Below are positions 46,167 through 57,300 of a stretch of 64,000 bases of DNA, in pieces. The DNA comes from Gelidibacter japonicus (lineage in GTDB: Bacteria > Bacteroidota > Bacteroidia > Flavobacteriales > Flavobacteriaceae), in NCBI RefSeq assembly GCF_010725055.1, contig NZ_BJKB01000011.1:35340-99339 (forward strand), in the 5' to 3' direction. A model generated the notes under the pieces. That model saw only the letters and a list, made by a program, of their open reading frames with translations, did no database searches and was not told the DNA's origin. The position numbers and the translations under genes are program-made. Each line of letters starts with the position of its first letter. The first letter of the stretch is position 1.

Positions 46167-46496
46167 TTATAGTTCTTTACTCGGCTCCCAGAATACTTCA
46201 TCAAAATTCTGCACTTGATTATCTTTTACAATAATACCCTCACTTTCCAAGAGCTGCTGCATGAGGTTGGTACCTTCAAAATGATGCTTTCCTGTGAGCA
46301 AACCGTTTCTATTGACAACACGGTGTGCTGGGACGTCTTTAGATACTGAGCCAATTAGTGCATAGCCAACCATTCTCGCACTTCGAGAAGCTCCCAAAAA
46401 GTTGGCAATGGCTCCATAGCTCGTCACGCGTCCATAAGGAATCTGTTTGGCCACTTCGTATACCTTTTCAAAGAAATTGAGAGTTTCTGGTTTCAT
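46167..46496 (-). CDS. Alkyltransferase-like protein (MGMT-fold, PAHR variant)
   Basis: The 109-aa protein is the DNA-binding domain of O6-methylguanine-DNA methyltransferase (VAKQIPYGRVTSYGAIANFL), but the active-site PCHR is PAHR (DVPAHRVVNRNG). Loss of the Cys acceptor is the mark of ATL proteins, which bind O6-alkylguanine and hand it to nucleotide excision repair rather than removing the alkyl group. Its start overlaps the end of the lysE gene by 4 bp, so it is translationally coupled. Confidence 0.93.
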   Translation of the reverse strand: MKPETLNFFEKVYEVAKQIPYGRVTSYGAIANFLGASRSARMVGYALIGSVSKDVPAHRVVNRNGLLTGKHHFEGTNLMQQLLESEGIIVKDNQVQNFDEVFWEPSKEL

Positions 46497-47122
46497 AAAT
46501 CCATTATAATATTGAATAATGTGACAATGGCAATTACGCCTGTTATCGTACCAATAATATAATTCATGTTTTTTTGGGAGGTGAGTCGTTTGTTCTTGAT
46601 CTTATCAAAAAAGAAAATATACATATACAACATCACAAAAGTACCCGTTACGGCACCACCAACGTATGAAATAATCATCGGTCGGTTAAACTCCAACCAT
46701 CCAAATGAAGCCAGGGTAACGGTCATATAAGCCTGATAAGGAATCGGGAACACATTGATGGCCGATAAAAACATCCCATGAAAAAACCGACTGTGCTTAC
46801 TTCTTGATTGTGGATCAATTTCTGTCTTTGAGGTCGCTTTTGCGATAAGGAGATAATAAATAGTTATCAGTACAAATATAACAAATGCTACACGCTGCAA
46901 CACTACAACGATATCTGGATGATTGGTCAAATACCTGGCAAACATGGCCGCAATATAGGTTTGCAAAAACACAATGACGCAAACACCAATGGAAAACATA
47001 ATACCTCTTACATGTCCTTCCTTTAGGCTTATTTTAGCCGCTGTCATATTCAATAACCCAGGTGGAATGACACCAATTAGGGCAATGATCATTCCGAGTA
47101 AAAATATGACCGTAATGTTCAA
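46493..47122 (-). CDS. LysE-family translocator
   Basis: This 209-aa inner-membrane protein has about six hydrophobic segments and the N-terminal LGMIIALIGVIPPGLLNMTA signature of LysE/RhtB exporters. It probably exports an amino acid or a related metabolite. It starts 2 bp after trmB ends and overlaps the ATL gene by 4 bp, giving a three-gene operon trmB-lysE-atl. The substrate cannot be told. Confidence 0.88.
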   Translation of the reverse strand: MNITVIFLLGMIIALIGVIPPGLLNMTAAKISLKEGHVRGIMFSIGVCVIVFLQTYIAAMFARYLTNHPDIVVVLQRVAFVIFVLITIYYLLIAKATSKTEIDPQSRSKHSRFFHGMFLSAINVFPIPYQAYMTVTLASFGWLEFNRPMIISYVGGAVTGTFVMLYMYIFFFDKIKNKRLTSQKNMNYIIGTITGVIAIVTLFNIIMDL

Positions 47123-47124
47123 GA

Positions 47125-47799
47125 TTATTTAATTTTAAATCTAATATAGGTAATTGCTTTGTTTTTCTCCAAATACTGACCCTCATAATAGGTCTGAATT
47201 TCTGTCACTTCAGCAGGACTCCCTTCTTGTTTGTATACATTATGGTTGGCATACAGCACGTCATGACCCGCCCCATGCAATAAACCCAAGGTGTAACCAT
47301 GCATAAATTCACTATCCGTTTTCAAATGGACCACACCCTCAGGTTTAAGGATGGATTTATAGCGCTCCAAAAAAACAGCATTTGTCATACGGTGTTTGGT
47401 ACGTTTATATTTGATTTGAGGATCCGGGAACGTGATCCAGATTTCATCAACCTCTTCTTTACCAAAGGCGTAGTCAATGAGTTCTATCTGAGTCCGCAAA
47501 AAAGCGACATTCGGAACTCCATCTTCCACGGCAGTTTTTGCACCTCTCCAAAATCGCGCACCTTTTATATCAATACCAATAAAGTTTTTATTAGGGTATC
47601 TTTCTGCCAATCCAAGCGTATATTCTCCTTTTCCACAACCCAGCTCTAACACCAAAGGATGATCATTTTTAAAAACTTCAGCATTCCAGCGCCCTTTCAA
47701 ATCAAAATTGCTATCGACCAATTCTGCTCGTGTTGGCTGATAAACATTTGAAAAGGTTTCATTTTCCTTAAATCTTTTGAGTTTATTTTTACTTCCCAC
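47125..47799 (-). CDS. trmB: tRNA (guanine-N7-)-methyltransferase
   Basis: The 224-aa enzyme makes m7G46 in tRNA. It starts with GTG at 47799. SAM motif I (LVLELGCGKGEYTLGLAERYP) and the family block VDEIWITFPDPQIKYKRTKHR are present. Length is normal. First gene of the trmB-lysE-atl unit. Confidence 0.95.
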   Translation of the reverse strand: MGSKNKLKRFKENETFSNVYQPTRAELVDSNFDLKGRWNAEVFKNDHPLVLELGCGKGEYTLGLAERYPNKNFIGIDIKGARFWRGAKTAVEDGVPNVAFLRTQIELIDYAFGKEEVDEIWITFPDPQIKYKRTKHRMTNAVFLERYKSILKPEGVVHLKTDSEFMHGYTLGLLHGAGHDVLYANHNVYKQEGSPAEVTEIQTYYEGQYLEKNKAITYIRFKIK

Positions 47800-47921
47800 T
47801 TCTTATTATATCTGTTTTTTGTTTTATAAATTCAGTCTTTAAGATATTCAATTACCAAATTAAGAGTTTCCGTCCTATTCTAAAGCTGGTTCCAACAGCA
47901 ATTTCAACAACGCTTTCTATC

Positions 47922-49163
47922 TTATTCATATCGCAGCGATTCAACCGGATCCAATTTAGCGGCTTTCACAGCCGGCAACAATCCAGCAACCACTGCGACA
48001 ATAAAAGCTATAGTAAAGGCACTAAACATGGCAAGCCATGGGGTTGAGAACTGGAAATCTGCAGCGGCGGAAACCCCATACCCAATAAGGACGCCCAATA
48101 TGATTCCTAAAACACCTCCCAACTGCCCAATGATGATCGCTTCCATAAAGAACTGTGTGGCAATGGTTTTCCTCTTGGCACCCAAAGCTTTCCGTACTCC
48201 AATCTCCCGCGTCCGTTCCGTCACCGACACAAACAAAATGTTCATTAACGCAATTGACGATCCTAAAATCGTGATCAAGCTAATCACCCATGCAGCCACA
48301 TATAGATAACCAGTAATGGAACCGATGCGGTTGATCAGATCGTCACTACGTTCTATTCCAAAGTCATTCTCTTCAATAGGGTTTAGGTTTCTAATATTTC
48401 TAAAGGTCAAAATGGCATCATCCTGTGCGCCTTCCAACATATCCTTTTTGTCGGTTTTAACACTCAAACTGTAATTGATATTTGGTCCTGTAAATAGGGT
48501 TCTTGCTTTTTGGATGGGAATCATCATCCGTAAATCCTGATTATTCCCAAAACTCGAGCCTTTTGCCTTTAAAACCCCAATCACTTTAAACTTAGCCCCT
48601 CTAACGCTAATGGTTTGGCCAATTGGATTGACATCGCTTAAAATAGATTTCGCCAAATCGCTTCCTATCACACAAAAGTTGGTGCTGTTTTCGATGTCAA
48701 AATAATTGAATTCGCGACCTTCGCTCACTTCCAATCCAGAGTTTTGGATATAGTGTTGGTTAACGCCCAAAACCATGACTTCAGGATCTGTTTTTTTATT
48801 TTCGTACTTCACCTCGGCAGATTGGGTGCCAACAAACGAGATACCGACTTGAGTAAACGGATAGTTGTATTTATCTTCAAAATCCTTCACATTTCTGTAG
48901 GAAATAATGGGATTGATTTTCTGGACCTCTTTTCCACTTTGACGCTGGGTGGTAAATTCGTAACGTTGAAAATTAAACGTATTGGCACCCATAGAAGAGA
49001 AGTCACTAGAAATAGTATTTTCCAAGGCCGATACTGCACTCAAAATTCCTACCAAAGCCGTGATACCGATGGCAATGATCAGAATAGTCAATATGGTGCG
49101 CAACAATTGAGTACGAATGGAATTAAGGGCTATTCTAATATTCTCTCTAAATAATGAAAACAT
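47922..49163 (-). CDS. ABC transporter permease, MacB type
   Basis: The 413-aa protein has an N-terminal membrane segment, a large periplasmic MacB_PCD domain (about 45-270) and three C-terminal segments of an FtsX domain with the RTREIGVRKALGAKRKTI signature. Such proteins act as mechanotransmission exporters of lipoproteins, macrolides or peptides. No ATPase or membrane-fusion partner is in the window, so it is isolated from its complex. Confidence 0.92.
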   Translation of the reverse strand: MFSLFRENIRIALNSIRTQLLRTILTILIIAIGITALVGILSAVSALENTISSDFSSMGANTFNFQRYEFTTQRQSGKEVQKINPIISYRNVKDFEDKYNYPFTQVGISFVGTQSAEVKYENKKTDPEVMVLGVNQHYIQNSGLEVSEGREFNYFDIENSTNFCVIGSDLAKSILSDVNPIGQTISVRGAKFKVIGVLKAKGSSFGNNQDLRMMIPIQKARTLFTGPNINYSLSVKTDKKDMLEGAQDDAILTFRNIRNLNPIEENDFGIERSDDLINRIGSITGYLYVAAWVISLITILGSSIALMNILFVSVTERTREIGVRKALGAKRKTIATQFFMEAIIIGQLGGVLGIILGVLIGYGVSAAADFQFSTPWLAMFSAFTIAFIVAVVAGLLPAVKAAKLDPVESLRYE

Positions 49164-49500
49164 AAATGCTGGTTGTTCTGTATGGTTGAATGACTATAAG
49201 ACTACAAACAATGAATAAAGTTACTATAATTTTGAAATAAGCAGTGGATTTTTTTCGTTTCCCACAGACCCGCCTCTCGCCAGTACGGATGCCGCAGGGT
49301 CTTGCAGGTAACAACCACGTGATCCTGGATGACCTACCCTGCCAGAGTTGACGTCTAAGACAATCACAAGATTAAGGAATTTTTGAGGATTTTAACCCTA
49401 AATTCCAAAACTCTCCACGAAAATCTGCGCGATCTGCGGGAGACAATTTCAAGAATGTCATTTACTACGGGGTTTTGGTTTTATATTCTTCAAATTATAA
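49164..49500. other. Intergenic with dispersed-repeat words
   Basis: The spacer between the permease and hisS contains a member of the recurring phrase family (gaaaatctgcgcgatctgcgg, about 49419-49440) and a GC-rich stretch 49260-49330. No gene is seen. Confidence 0.5.
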
Positions 49501-49508
49501 TATTTTTG
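49474..49508 (+). promoter_or_regulatory. Possible hisS promoter
   Basis: TTTG at 49474-49477 and TATTTTTG at 49501-49508 are spaced 23 bp apart and fit the Bacteroidetes consensus. The start codon is 190 bp downstream, leaving a long leader. Confidence 0.45.
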
Positions 49509-49673
49509 CAGGAATAGTAATATTAAATAAGAGATTCCCGCTGGAGTTTATCTTGAGCATTACTTTCACTGAAAATATATTTTCATTGAAAGTACCCTAT
49601 AACACAAGTTGAAGGACAGGAATTACGAAAATAATTTTAACAAGACCCCCGCTTTCGCGAGGAATAAAAGAGA

Positions 49674-49691
49674 TTCCCGCTTTCGCGGGAA
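49674..49691 (+). promoter_or_regulatory. Hairpin covering the hisS ribosome-binding region
   Basis: The perfect 7-bp GC-rich stem ttcccgc/gcgggaa with loop tttc ends 6 bases before the hisS ATG. A degenerate copy (cccgctttcgcgagg) lies 27 bp upstream. It would hinder ribosome access and may be regulatory or simply an inserted palindrome. Confidence 0.55.
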
Positions 49692-49697
49692 ATTGAC

Positions 49698-51074
49698 ATG
49701 GCAAAAAAACCAAGCATCCCAAAAGGCACACGCGATTTCAATCCTGAAGAGGTTGCAAAGCGCAATTATATAATTAGCATCATCCGTCAAAATTTTGAAC
49801 GTTTCGGATTCCAACCCATTGAAACCCCAAGTTTTGAAAATTCAGAAACCCTGATGGGCAAATATGGCGAAGAAGGCGACCGATTGATTTTTAAGATTCT
49901 GAATTCAGGAGACTTTTTGAGTAAGGCAGATCCGGAGGCTTATGAGGCCAAGGACTCCACTAAAATAACACCTTCTATCTCAGAAAAGGCACTACGTTAC
50001 GATCTTACCGTTCCGTTTGCCAGGTACGTGGTGCAACACCAAAACGATATCGAATTTCCTTTTAAACGTTACCAAATCCAACCAGTGTGGAGGGCAGACC
50101 GTCCTCAGAAAGGCCGATTTAGAGAGTTTTTCCAGTGTGATGCTGATGTGGTCGGGTCACAGTCACTTTGGCAAGAAGTAGAATTTGTCCAATTGTACGA
50201 TGCCGTCTTTACAGCCTTGAAATTGGAAGGCGTGACCATTAAAATCAACAATCGTAAAATTTTGGCGGGAATAGCGGAGGTGATTGGCGCGCAAGATAAG
50301 CTGATCGACTTTACTGTGGCCCTCGATAAATTAGATAAAATTGGCGAGGAGAAAGTCAAGGAAGAAATGTTGGGCAAAGGGATTCCTGAGTCTGGAATTG
50401 ACAAGTTGCAACCTTTGTTCACCTTGTCGGGAAGTTTTGAATCGCAGATTGCTCAATTAAAATCCATCTTATCAACATCTGAAGAAGGCAAAAAAGGGAT
50501 TGAAGAACTGGAGTTTATAGACAAAGCTATTTCTGAATTGAAATTGCAATCGGCAAACTTACAGTTGGACGTCACTTTGGCTCGGGGACTCAACTACTAC
50601 ACTGGTGCCATTTTGGAAGTATCGGCTCCAAAAGGTGTTGATATGGGTTCCATTGGCGGTGGCGGACGCTATGACGATCTTACCGGTATTTTTGGATTGA
50701 AAGATGTAAGTGGCGTAGGTATCAGTTTTGGTTTGGACCGTATTTATTTAGTATTGGAAACCTTGAACTTGTTTCCAGAAACAATTACCAATACGGTAAA
50801 GGCCCTATTCATCAATTTTGGCGAGGCAGAAGCTATGGCCAGTATGAAAGCCATAAAAGAGCTTAGAAAAAATGGCATCAATGCCGAATTATTTCCTGAT
50901 AGCAAAAAAACCGTAAGGCAGTTTAATTATGCCAATAAGCGTAACATTCCGAATGTGGTTTTGGTAGGGGCATCAGAATTGGAGTCGGACACCTATACGC
51001 TAAAAAACATGGATACTGGGGATCAGCAATCGGTGGACTTGGGGACTTTGGTGAGATTATTGAAGGATAAGTAG
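49698..51074 (+). CDS. hisS: Histidyl-tRNA synthetase
   Basis: The 458-aa class II aminoacyl-tRNA synthetase shows motif 1 near FGFQPIETPSFE, motif 2 (RYQIQPVWRADRPQKGRFREF-type), the histidine-specific LARGLNYYTG and motif 3 (GISFGLDRIYLVLE). The C-terminal anticodon-binding domain starts near residue 365 (KALFINFGEAEA). It is cytoplasmic and essential. Confidence 0.97.
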   Translation: MAKKPSIPKGTRDFNPEEVAKRNYIISIIRQNFERFGFQPIETPSFENSETLMGKYGEEGDRLIFKILNSGDFLSKADPEAYEAKDSTKITPSISEKALRYDLTVPFARYVVQHQNDIEFPFKRYQIQPVWRADRPQKGRFREFFQCDADVVGSQSLWQEVEFVQLYDAVFTALKLEGVTIKINNRKILAGIAEVIGAQDKLIDFTVALDKLDKIGEEKVKEEMLGKGIPESGIDKLQPLFTLSGSFESQIAQLKSILSTSEEGKKGIEELEFIDKAISELKLQSANLQLDVTLARGLNYYTGAILEVSAPKGVDMGSIGGGGRYDDLTGIFGLKDVSGVGISFGLDRIYLVLETLNLFPETITNTVKALFINFGEAEAMASMKAIKELRKNGINAELFPDSKKTVRQFNYANKRNIPNVVLVGASELESDTYTLKNMDTGDQQSVDLGTLVRLLKDK

Positions 51075-51124
51075 AGTTGTTTCACGGAGTTACACCGAGG
51101 CGCAAAGTTGTTTGTTTTTTTTTT

Positions 51125-51221
51125 AAACCTCTCGGGTTTTGCTCCCGATGGCTATCGGGACTGAGAGGTTTGGTTCCGAATAATCCGTGATCCCGATATC
51201 GGGACGTGTCTAAAAAAAATC
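51125..51221. repeat. 97-bp intergenic repeat, copy 1
   Basis: Matches 59316-59412 with 3 mismatches. It contains aacctctc...gagaggtt and cccgat..atcggg inverted repeats. It sits on the hisS side of the terminator of the 2,423-aa gene. Confidence 0.9.
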
Positions 51222-51260
51222 AGTGCAAATCCGCAAATATCCGCGTCATCTGCGTTCCAT

Positions 51261-51299
51261 AAAAAAAATCGTCTACCCTTTATTAAAGAATAGACGATT
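51261..51299 (-). terminator. Terminator of the 2,423-aa surface protein gene
   Basis: The stem aatcgtcta/tagacgatt with an extended cttt/aaag inner pair runs into eight T on the minus strand, 25 bp after the stop. Near-identical hairpins end the two related genes downstream. Confidence 0.9.
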
Positions 51300-51324
51300 T
51301 GCATTGATTGGTTAAACCTTTGGA

Positions 51325-54300
51325 TTAAAATTTAATAATTACTTTTTTGTTATAACTGTTGGTATTGGTTTCTACTTTGAGGACATAATTGCCTTCAGAA
51401 ATGTTCTTCACCGGAATCTTAAACTCTTGTGCAAAATTCATATTGGTCATGTTCCATGATCTGACGGCCTGTCCAGCCATATTAACTAAGTACACTTGGT
51501 GGACTTCAATACTTGCCGGAGTTTTCACATAGATTTCATCCGTCTTTTGCAGATACTTCACGCTAATATCCTTAAAATCCTGATCAATGGTGGACAAGGT
51601 AGAATCAGGTTGGAACACGATGGAGAAACGTCCGCTATAGTTGCCCGCCTCCAAATTGGCTTGGAAACCAACCGTGTTGATTCTGGTATAGGTATCCAGT
51701 AATGCATCATGCACATAGACATCAATTGTCTCCTCAAAATTCTCTAAACCTGTCAAAGCAAGCTCCACATTACCGGTGATCCCCAGAGTCATGTCCAATG
51801 GATATTTTTTGTTGATGTCAAATGAACCCACCCCTTGGATTACAAACTTTCTACCTTCAATGGCAAAAGAAAGATCACTTGGGAAATCATCACTATTGGA
51901 AGCATCATAACCATAATCAATACCATCAGTGGCGTCATTATCGGGTGTGAAGCCCAAGAGTAAATGTCTTGTTGCATTTTCTGGAGTGGTGAACGCGAAA
52001 CGTACACGTTGGATATTATCTTCATATAAAGGGGCTTCTCCCTGAGTCTTTAAAATTTTCGTTGAGTCTTCAGAATTTCTGAGGAACACTGACCCACCAC
52101 TTGTTTCAGTAACAAATATCCGATGTGAATTTTTAAAGATGACATCTCCGCCATCATTGCTCCCAGTTACAAAAAAACCTTGACCAACAGGAACTGCATT
52201 TTTGGGTTCCTTCGTGGCATCACCACTGTTCGCTATACCAGGTGGAGTTGCCGCCGATAGGCCGCCAAGCATGTTCAAATAGGAATAGCGGCCTTGATAT
52301 GCTGCCAAATAATGAGAATTATTTGATGGAGCCTGTTCCCAGAAAATCAGTGTTCCTTCCTTAAGTGAAGTCTCATTTTCTTTAATAAATTCAGAAGCAT
52401 CAATGGCCGACGGATATGGATTACCCAACAGAGTTGTTAACTCTGATGGATTAATCGTTATTGTAATGTCTCCATTATTTGGTCGCCCTCTAAACGTATA
52501 GTTCTGATCAAAGGAACCTTGAGGACCTGTCCCTTTCATCAAAAACCCAAGACCCACCTTAATAGCAGTGTTTTGGGTAATACGGTTCCAACCATTATAG
52601 TCATCAAAATCACGGTTTTCAAAAGTGTACAACCAACGGGTGCTCAAGGTTAAGGGTGAGGTTTGGCTACCATTTAATCCACCGGTCCATTGAACAGGAT
52701 CGTTGCCGTCAAATAAAATTCCAGACAAAGAATAAGTTCTTTCTCCTGCGGTTTCGGCGTTTGTTACCGGACTTCCCCAATAGTTGTAGTTAAACATATT
52801 GCCCGTACCTTGTTGGTCGCGCTCTAAAACGCCTGTTCCAGGTCCAAGAATACTCCCTTCTCCTTGTAGTAATTGCGATTCGCCAACAAGATCTAAAATG
52901 GCGTCGTCAGCAATGTTTAGATATTTTGTCACTTCCAAGCTATGTCCATTAAATGGATCTGAATTTTGAATAGCCAACTTGTTGGCGTCAATAAAAAGTC
53001 CTAATACTGTGAAGTTCTTGTTTTCTGCGGTAATATTATTAGCAGTTCTTACAATATTCCACGTTTGGTATAGACCAGGACGAATATTATTTATTATCGA
53101 ATTTGGTATTTGTTGTACTGATTCAGCTGACCACGTTGTCGGACTGTCCCAGTTACTATCTGCGATTGATCGATATGGGATTGGTGCTGTTTCTTCCTGA
53201 TCAGAGGTCATTCCATTTAATGTGCCCGGAACAGGAATACTTGTAATATTCTGAATAATACCTGAAGCTACACTTGTTTGTGGACCTGTATTCATCTGAT
53301 AATAACCTCTCAAATCACTCCATTGTAAACCAGCAATATCCATAGGAATAACGATTCCCCTAACATTAGTGCCATGAGCTTCAATTTCTTGGTTCATCAT
53401 CTCACGGATTTGCGTTTCGGTTAAAGCAGTATTCCAAATACGGACTTCATCAATACCTCCATTAAAATAATTGATTGGTAAATTATTAGTTCTGTCCATA
53501 GCGCCAATAAGCGCTTTGTTATTATTTATTGAAGGGGCTGAACCTGCACGGTTGCGCAATTGGAAACCATCAATATATAAGATATAATTTGCGCCATCAT
53601 AAGTAACTGCAACATGGTACCATTGGTTAGGATTCATAGCTTGAGTAGCATCGATTGCTGGATTGGCATTGTTGTAACGGAAATAAAGACGATTGCCTAT
53701 CAAACTCAAGTCATAGCCATCGGTCAGCGCAGTTCCATTTCGTTTGGAAATGATAGTCTTCGTTCCTGTAACGTTGGCAGGTTTTATCCAAGCTTCAATA
53801 CTGAACGGACCACTTAAATTATAATGATCTCCAAAATTGATATATTCATTGACACCGTTAAATACGAGGTTTGTACCACAATCAGGAATTGTTACTGTCA
53901 TTGTAGCCGTTGTGTTATCTGTACATACACCAGTATTAGTAGCGGTCCATGTAAGCGTGTAAGTTTCTCCACTTTCTCCTGTAAATGTTGAATTATAGAC
54001 AGAAGGGTCAGAAAAATATCCCGTATTAGGCGAAGCCGTCCATTGACCAATGACATTGTTGCCTGTTAAAGTAACTGTATTGATATCACAATTTGCCGTC
54101 GTTTGATTTTCTCCAACAGTTGCTATAATATAAGGAGTGATTTCAATGTCCAATGTCTCAACAGTTGCTTCACACGGACCATCAGGATTGTTTGAGGTAA
54201 ATGTTAAAGTGATATCTCCTGTTTCCGCTGAACCAAAGTTATAGGTGGCATTCGGATCAGTCGCACTTGGTGTAAAATTTCCTGTACCGTTCGTTGTCCA

Positions 54301-57300
54301 AGTACCTCCAGTTGCACTACCACTTAAGGTTGCACTTAATGTGATGGTGCCTTCTGACTGGCAAATTGTTTGGGACGGCGTAGTGATGGTTACAACAGGT
54401 GCCGGATTAACAACAATGACTCCTGAAGCTGTTTTATTGCCACAACTTGCATTGATATCAATGGTATAATTAAAAGTTCCGCTTTCAGTTGGTATTCCAC
54501 TGATTGTAAACACTAAACCATCAAATGTTGTATCCAATCCTGCTGGTAAACCTGTAATGGTAGGACCTGTTAAACCACCTCCAACTTCATAGGTAATTGT
54601 TTCTATAGGCATGTTTTCACAAACTGTTTGATCTATACTTCCAATATGAGAGGTTAAATTTATAAACGTAGATAAGGTTGCAAAAGAAATGTCATCGATC
54701 CCAAAATTATTTTCAACAGGCGAAGGTTCATTATTAATAATTTCGATCAGAATAGCGCCGTCAACTGTGGAAGTCCACGTACCATTAAAACGACTCCAAT
54801 CATTGGTTGGGTAAGCGTCTAGGTCTAGTTGCGCACCCATCTGGATACCGTTAACTCTAAAAGCCAATTTTCCAAATGGACCTGAAGCATTTAAGCTTCT
54901 TGCCCAGGCACTGAAAAAATACTCAACCCCTGCTTCAACATTGACTGTTTGACGCCAAACCACATTCGAACTTCCATTACTATTAACAGCCATAAAATTC
55001 CCCGTTCCGTCGGTATGGTCTGGACCATAAAAATCAGGACTAACGGTATTTCCATCTGTGGTTATTGCGTATCCGTTCACATTTTGCAAGTTGGCATAAT
55101 AGGTGTAGTCCGAATCGAAATCCGAATTGCCCAAAGAAAAGTCACCGTTAACTACGAGCTCTTGAGCTACTTGAATAGTTACTGCTTGGCTACATCCGTT
55201 TTCAGTTGTACCTATAACCTGATATTGTCCTGCGGTATCCACATAGATGGTGTTTCCTGTCTCGCCTGTGTTCCATTCCCAACTTGTGATAGACTGGTTG
55301 GCAGAAGCTATCAATTGCACCATATTACTTTCATCTCGATCTGGAGTGGAAGGGTCGTCTTCTGGGCAATAATCTGCATTGATTATAATTTCTGGGGAAG
55401 GATGGACATTCACAGTCACTGTTTCAGTGGTTTCGCAGCCATTGCTATTGGTGACGGTTAGGGTATATTCAGTGGTAACCTCCGGATTTACCGTTATGAT
55501 ATCATTATTTATTGAAGGTATTGTGGCACTTGTAGGCAAGCCGGCCGCTGTACCAGTGTTTGCCGACCATGAATGCACAACAGAGTCGTCAAAGGCAGAG
55601 CCTTGAACTTGTAGATTATCGATATAAATATGTGGTTCTGCAATAGCGGTAGCTCCGTCCGGACAACCATCTGAACCTATTGTACAGGGATTAAAAGTCG
55701 AACCATCGTCCACGCTCAGTCTGAACTGAATTGATGAAACATTATCAAAAGAAGGTGGCAGTGAGAAAGTTGCATAAATCCAATTATTGGTAAAATAGGC
55801 GTTCCCCTTTTGGACGTATACGGTGTTGCTGGTCCACGGACCTGAATTTCCTACACGATAATCGACTATGATGTATTTATGTTCCCCAAACCTAGAGCCT
55901 CGACGATATTGAAATGAAACTCTTAAGTTTTGATAATTTACCAGAGCAGGTCCATCTACATTTAAGAGCCAATCCCCGCTGTCATCAGTACCCCCATAGA
56001 TGCCACCGTCTCTCCAATCATCTATTTGTCTGAGGGATCTTCCTTCTGCTGGATTATTTGTGAAAAACCCTCCAGGCGTACCAACAGCTGTGTTAAATGG
56101 AATATTGTTCTCATCACTAGGAGAAGAAAAACTTGAATTTATGCCTGGCGTCGTACTATGATCAATCAATTCACTATAGTCGTTTCCAGAATCAAAAGTA
56201 TAATTTACAAGAGTTTCAGCGTAATTTCCGGTGCCTTGCACAATGCTAGTCAAAATTGTTGGATCGCCGGCACAAATAGGGTCGTTTGAAGCTGTTATTG
56301 ATCTAATAATAGAGATTTCCTGTACTTCGGTTTGCGATGAATACGATGTGCAACCTGTGGTGCGGTCTATAAATCTGAAAACGACCGAGCCAGGACCAAC
56401 AGCAGTTATAACACCTGTTTCCTCTATAATAGTGGCAATACGAGTATCACTACTTAACCAACGTCCACCAGTTGAAGGGGATAGACCATAAGTTTCACCG
56501 ACGCACATAGTTGCTGGTGCATTGATTGTTCGTAATGGATTAAGAATAATGGGATCCGTGGTAATGCTACAACCAGTTGAAGGACTTACATATGTAAACG
56601 TAACACTACCCGGGGCAAGTCCAGTTATTACACCACTATTAGGCGTAATGGTCGCGATATTGGTATTATTGCTGGTCCATGTTCCACCTGAACTTGGAGT
56701 TAACTGGTAAGTATTACGACCAATACAAACTTCGGAAGGAAAACTTATAACTGGCGGAGGGATTACGGTGATATTTAAGGTGGGACTTTGTATAGGACCG
56801 CACCCTGTAATATCAGTTGTTCTTCTTACATAGATTTCAAAATTTGACGTCGGCGTTGTATTTGGTGTAAATGTAGGGGCAACCGTTGTGCCTTCGCTAA
56901 TCCCGTTTATAAACCACTCGTAGTACTGCGTTGTTCCTCCATTGATTGGTGTTGCAGTAAATGTTATACTTGAACCCGAACAAATTTCATCGTTAGGATC
57001 ATTGGAAGCGATAGTTACACTTGCATCTTCAGTAGGACTTTCCACCGTTACTATAGATGTACATGTGGACACATTACCAGCAGTATCAATTACGGTTAAG
57101 GTGACTGTATTGTCTCCTAAATCGCTACAGGTAAAGTTATATTTATCTAATGATATGGAAGCTATTCCACAATTGTCAGTAGAACCGCCGTCAATTTGAG
57201 CAGCAGTAACACTGGCGTTTCCGCTGGTATTAAGGATTATGGTTCTCGGTTGGCAAATGGCAATTGGTGCTTGATCATCCACGAGGGTCACATCAAAAGT

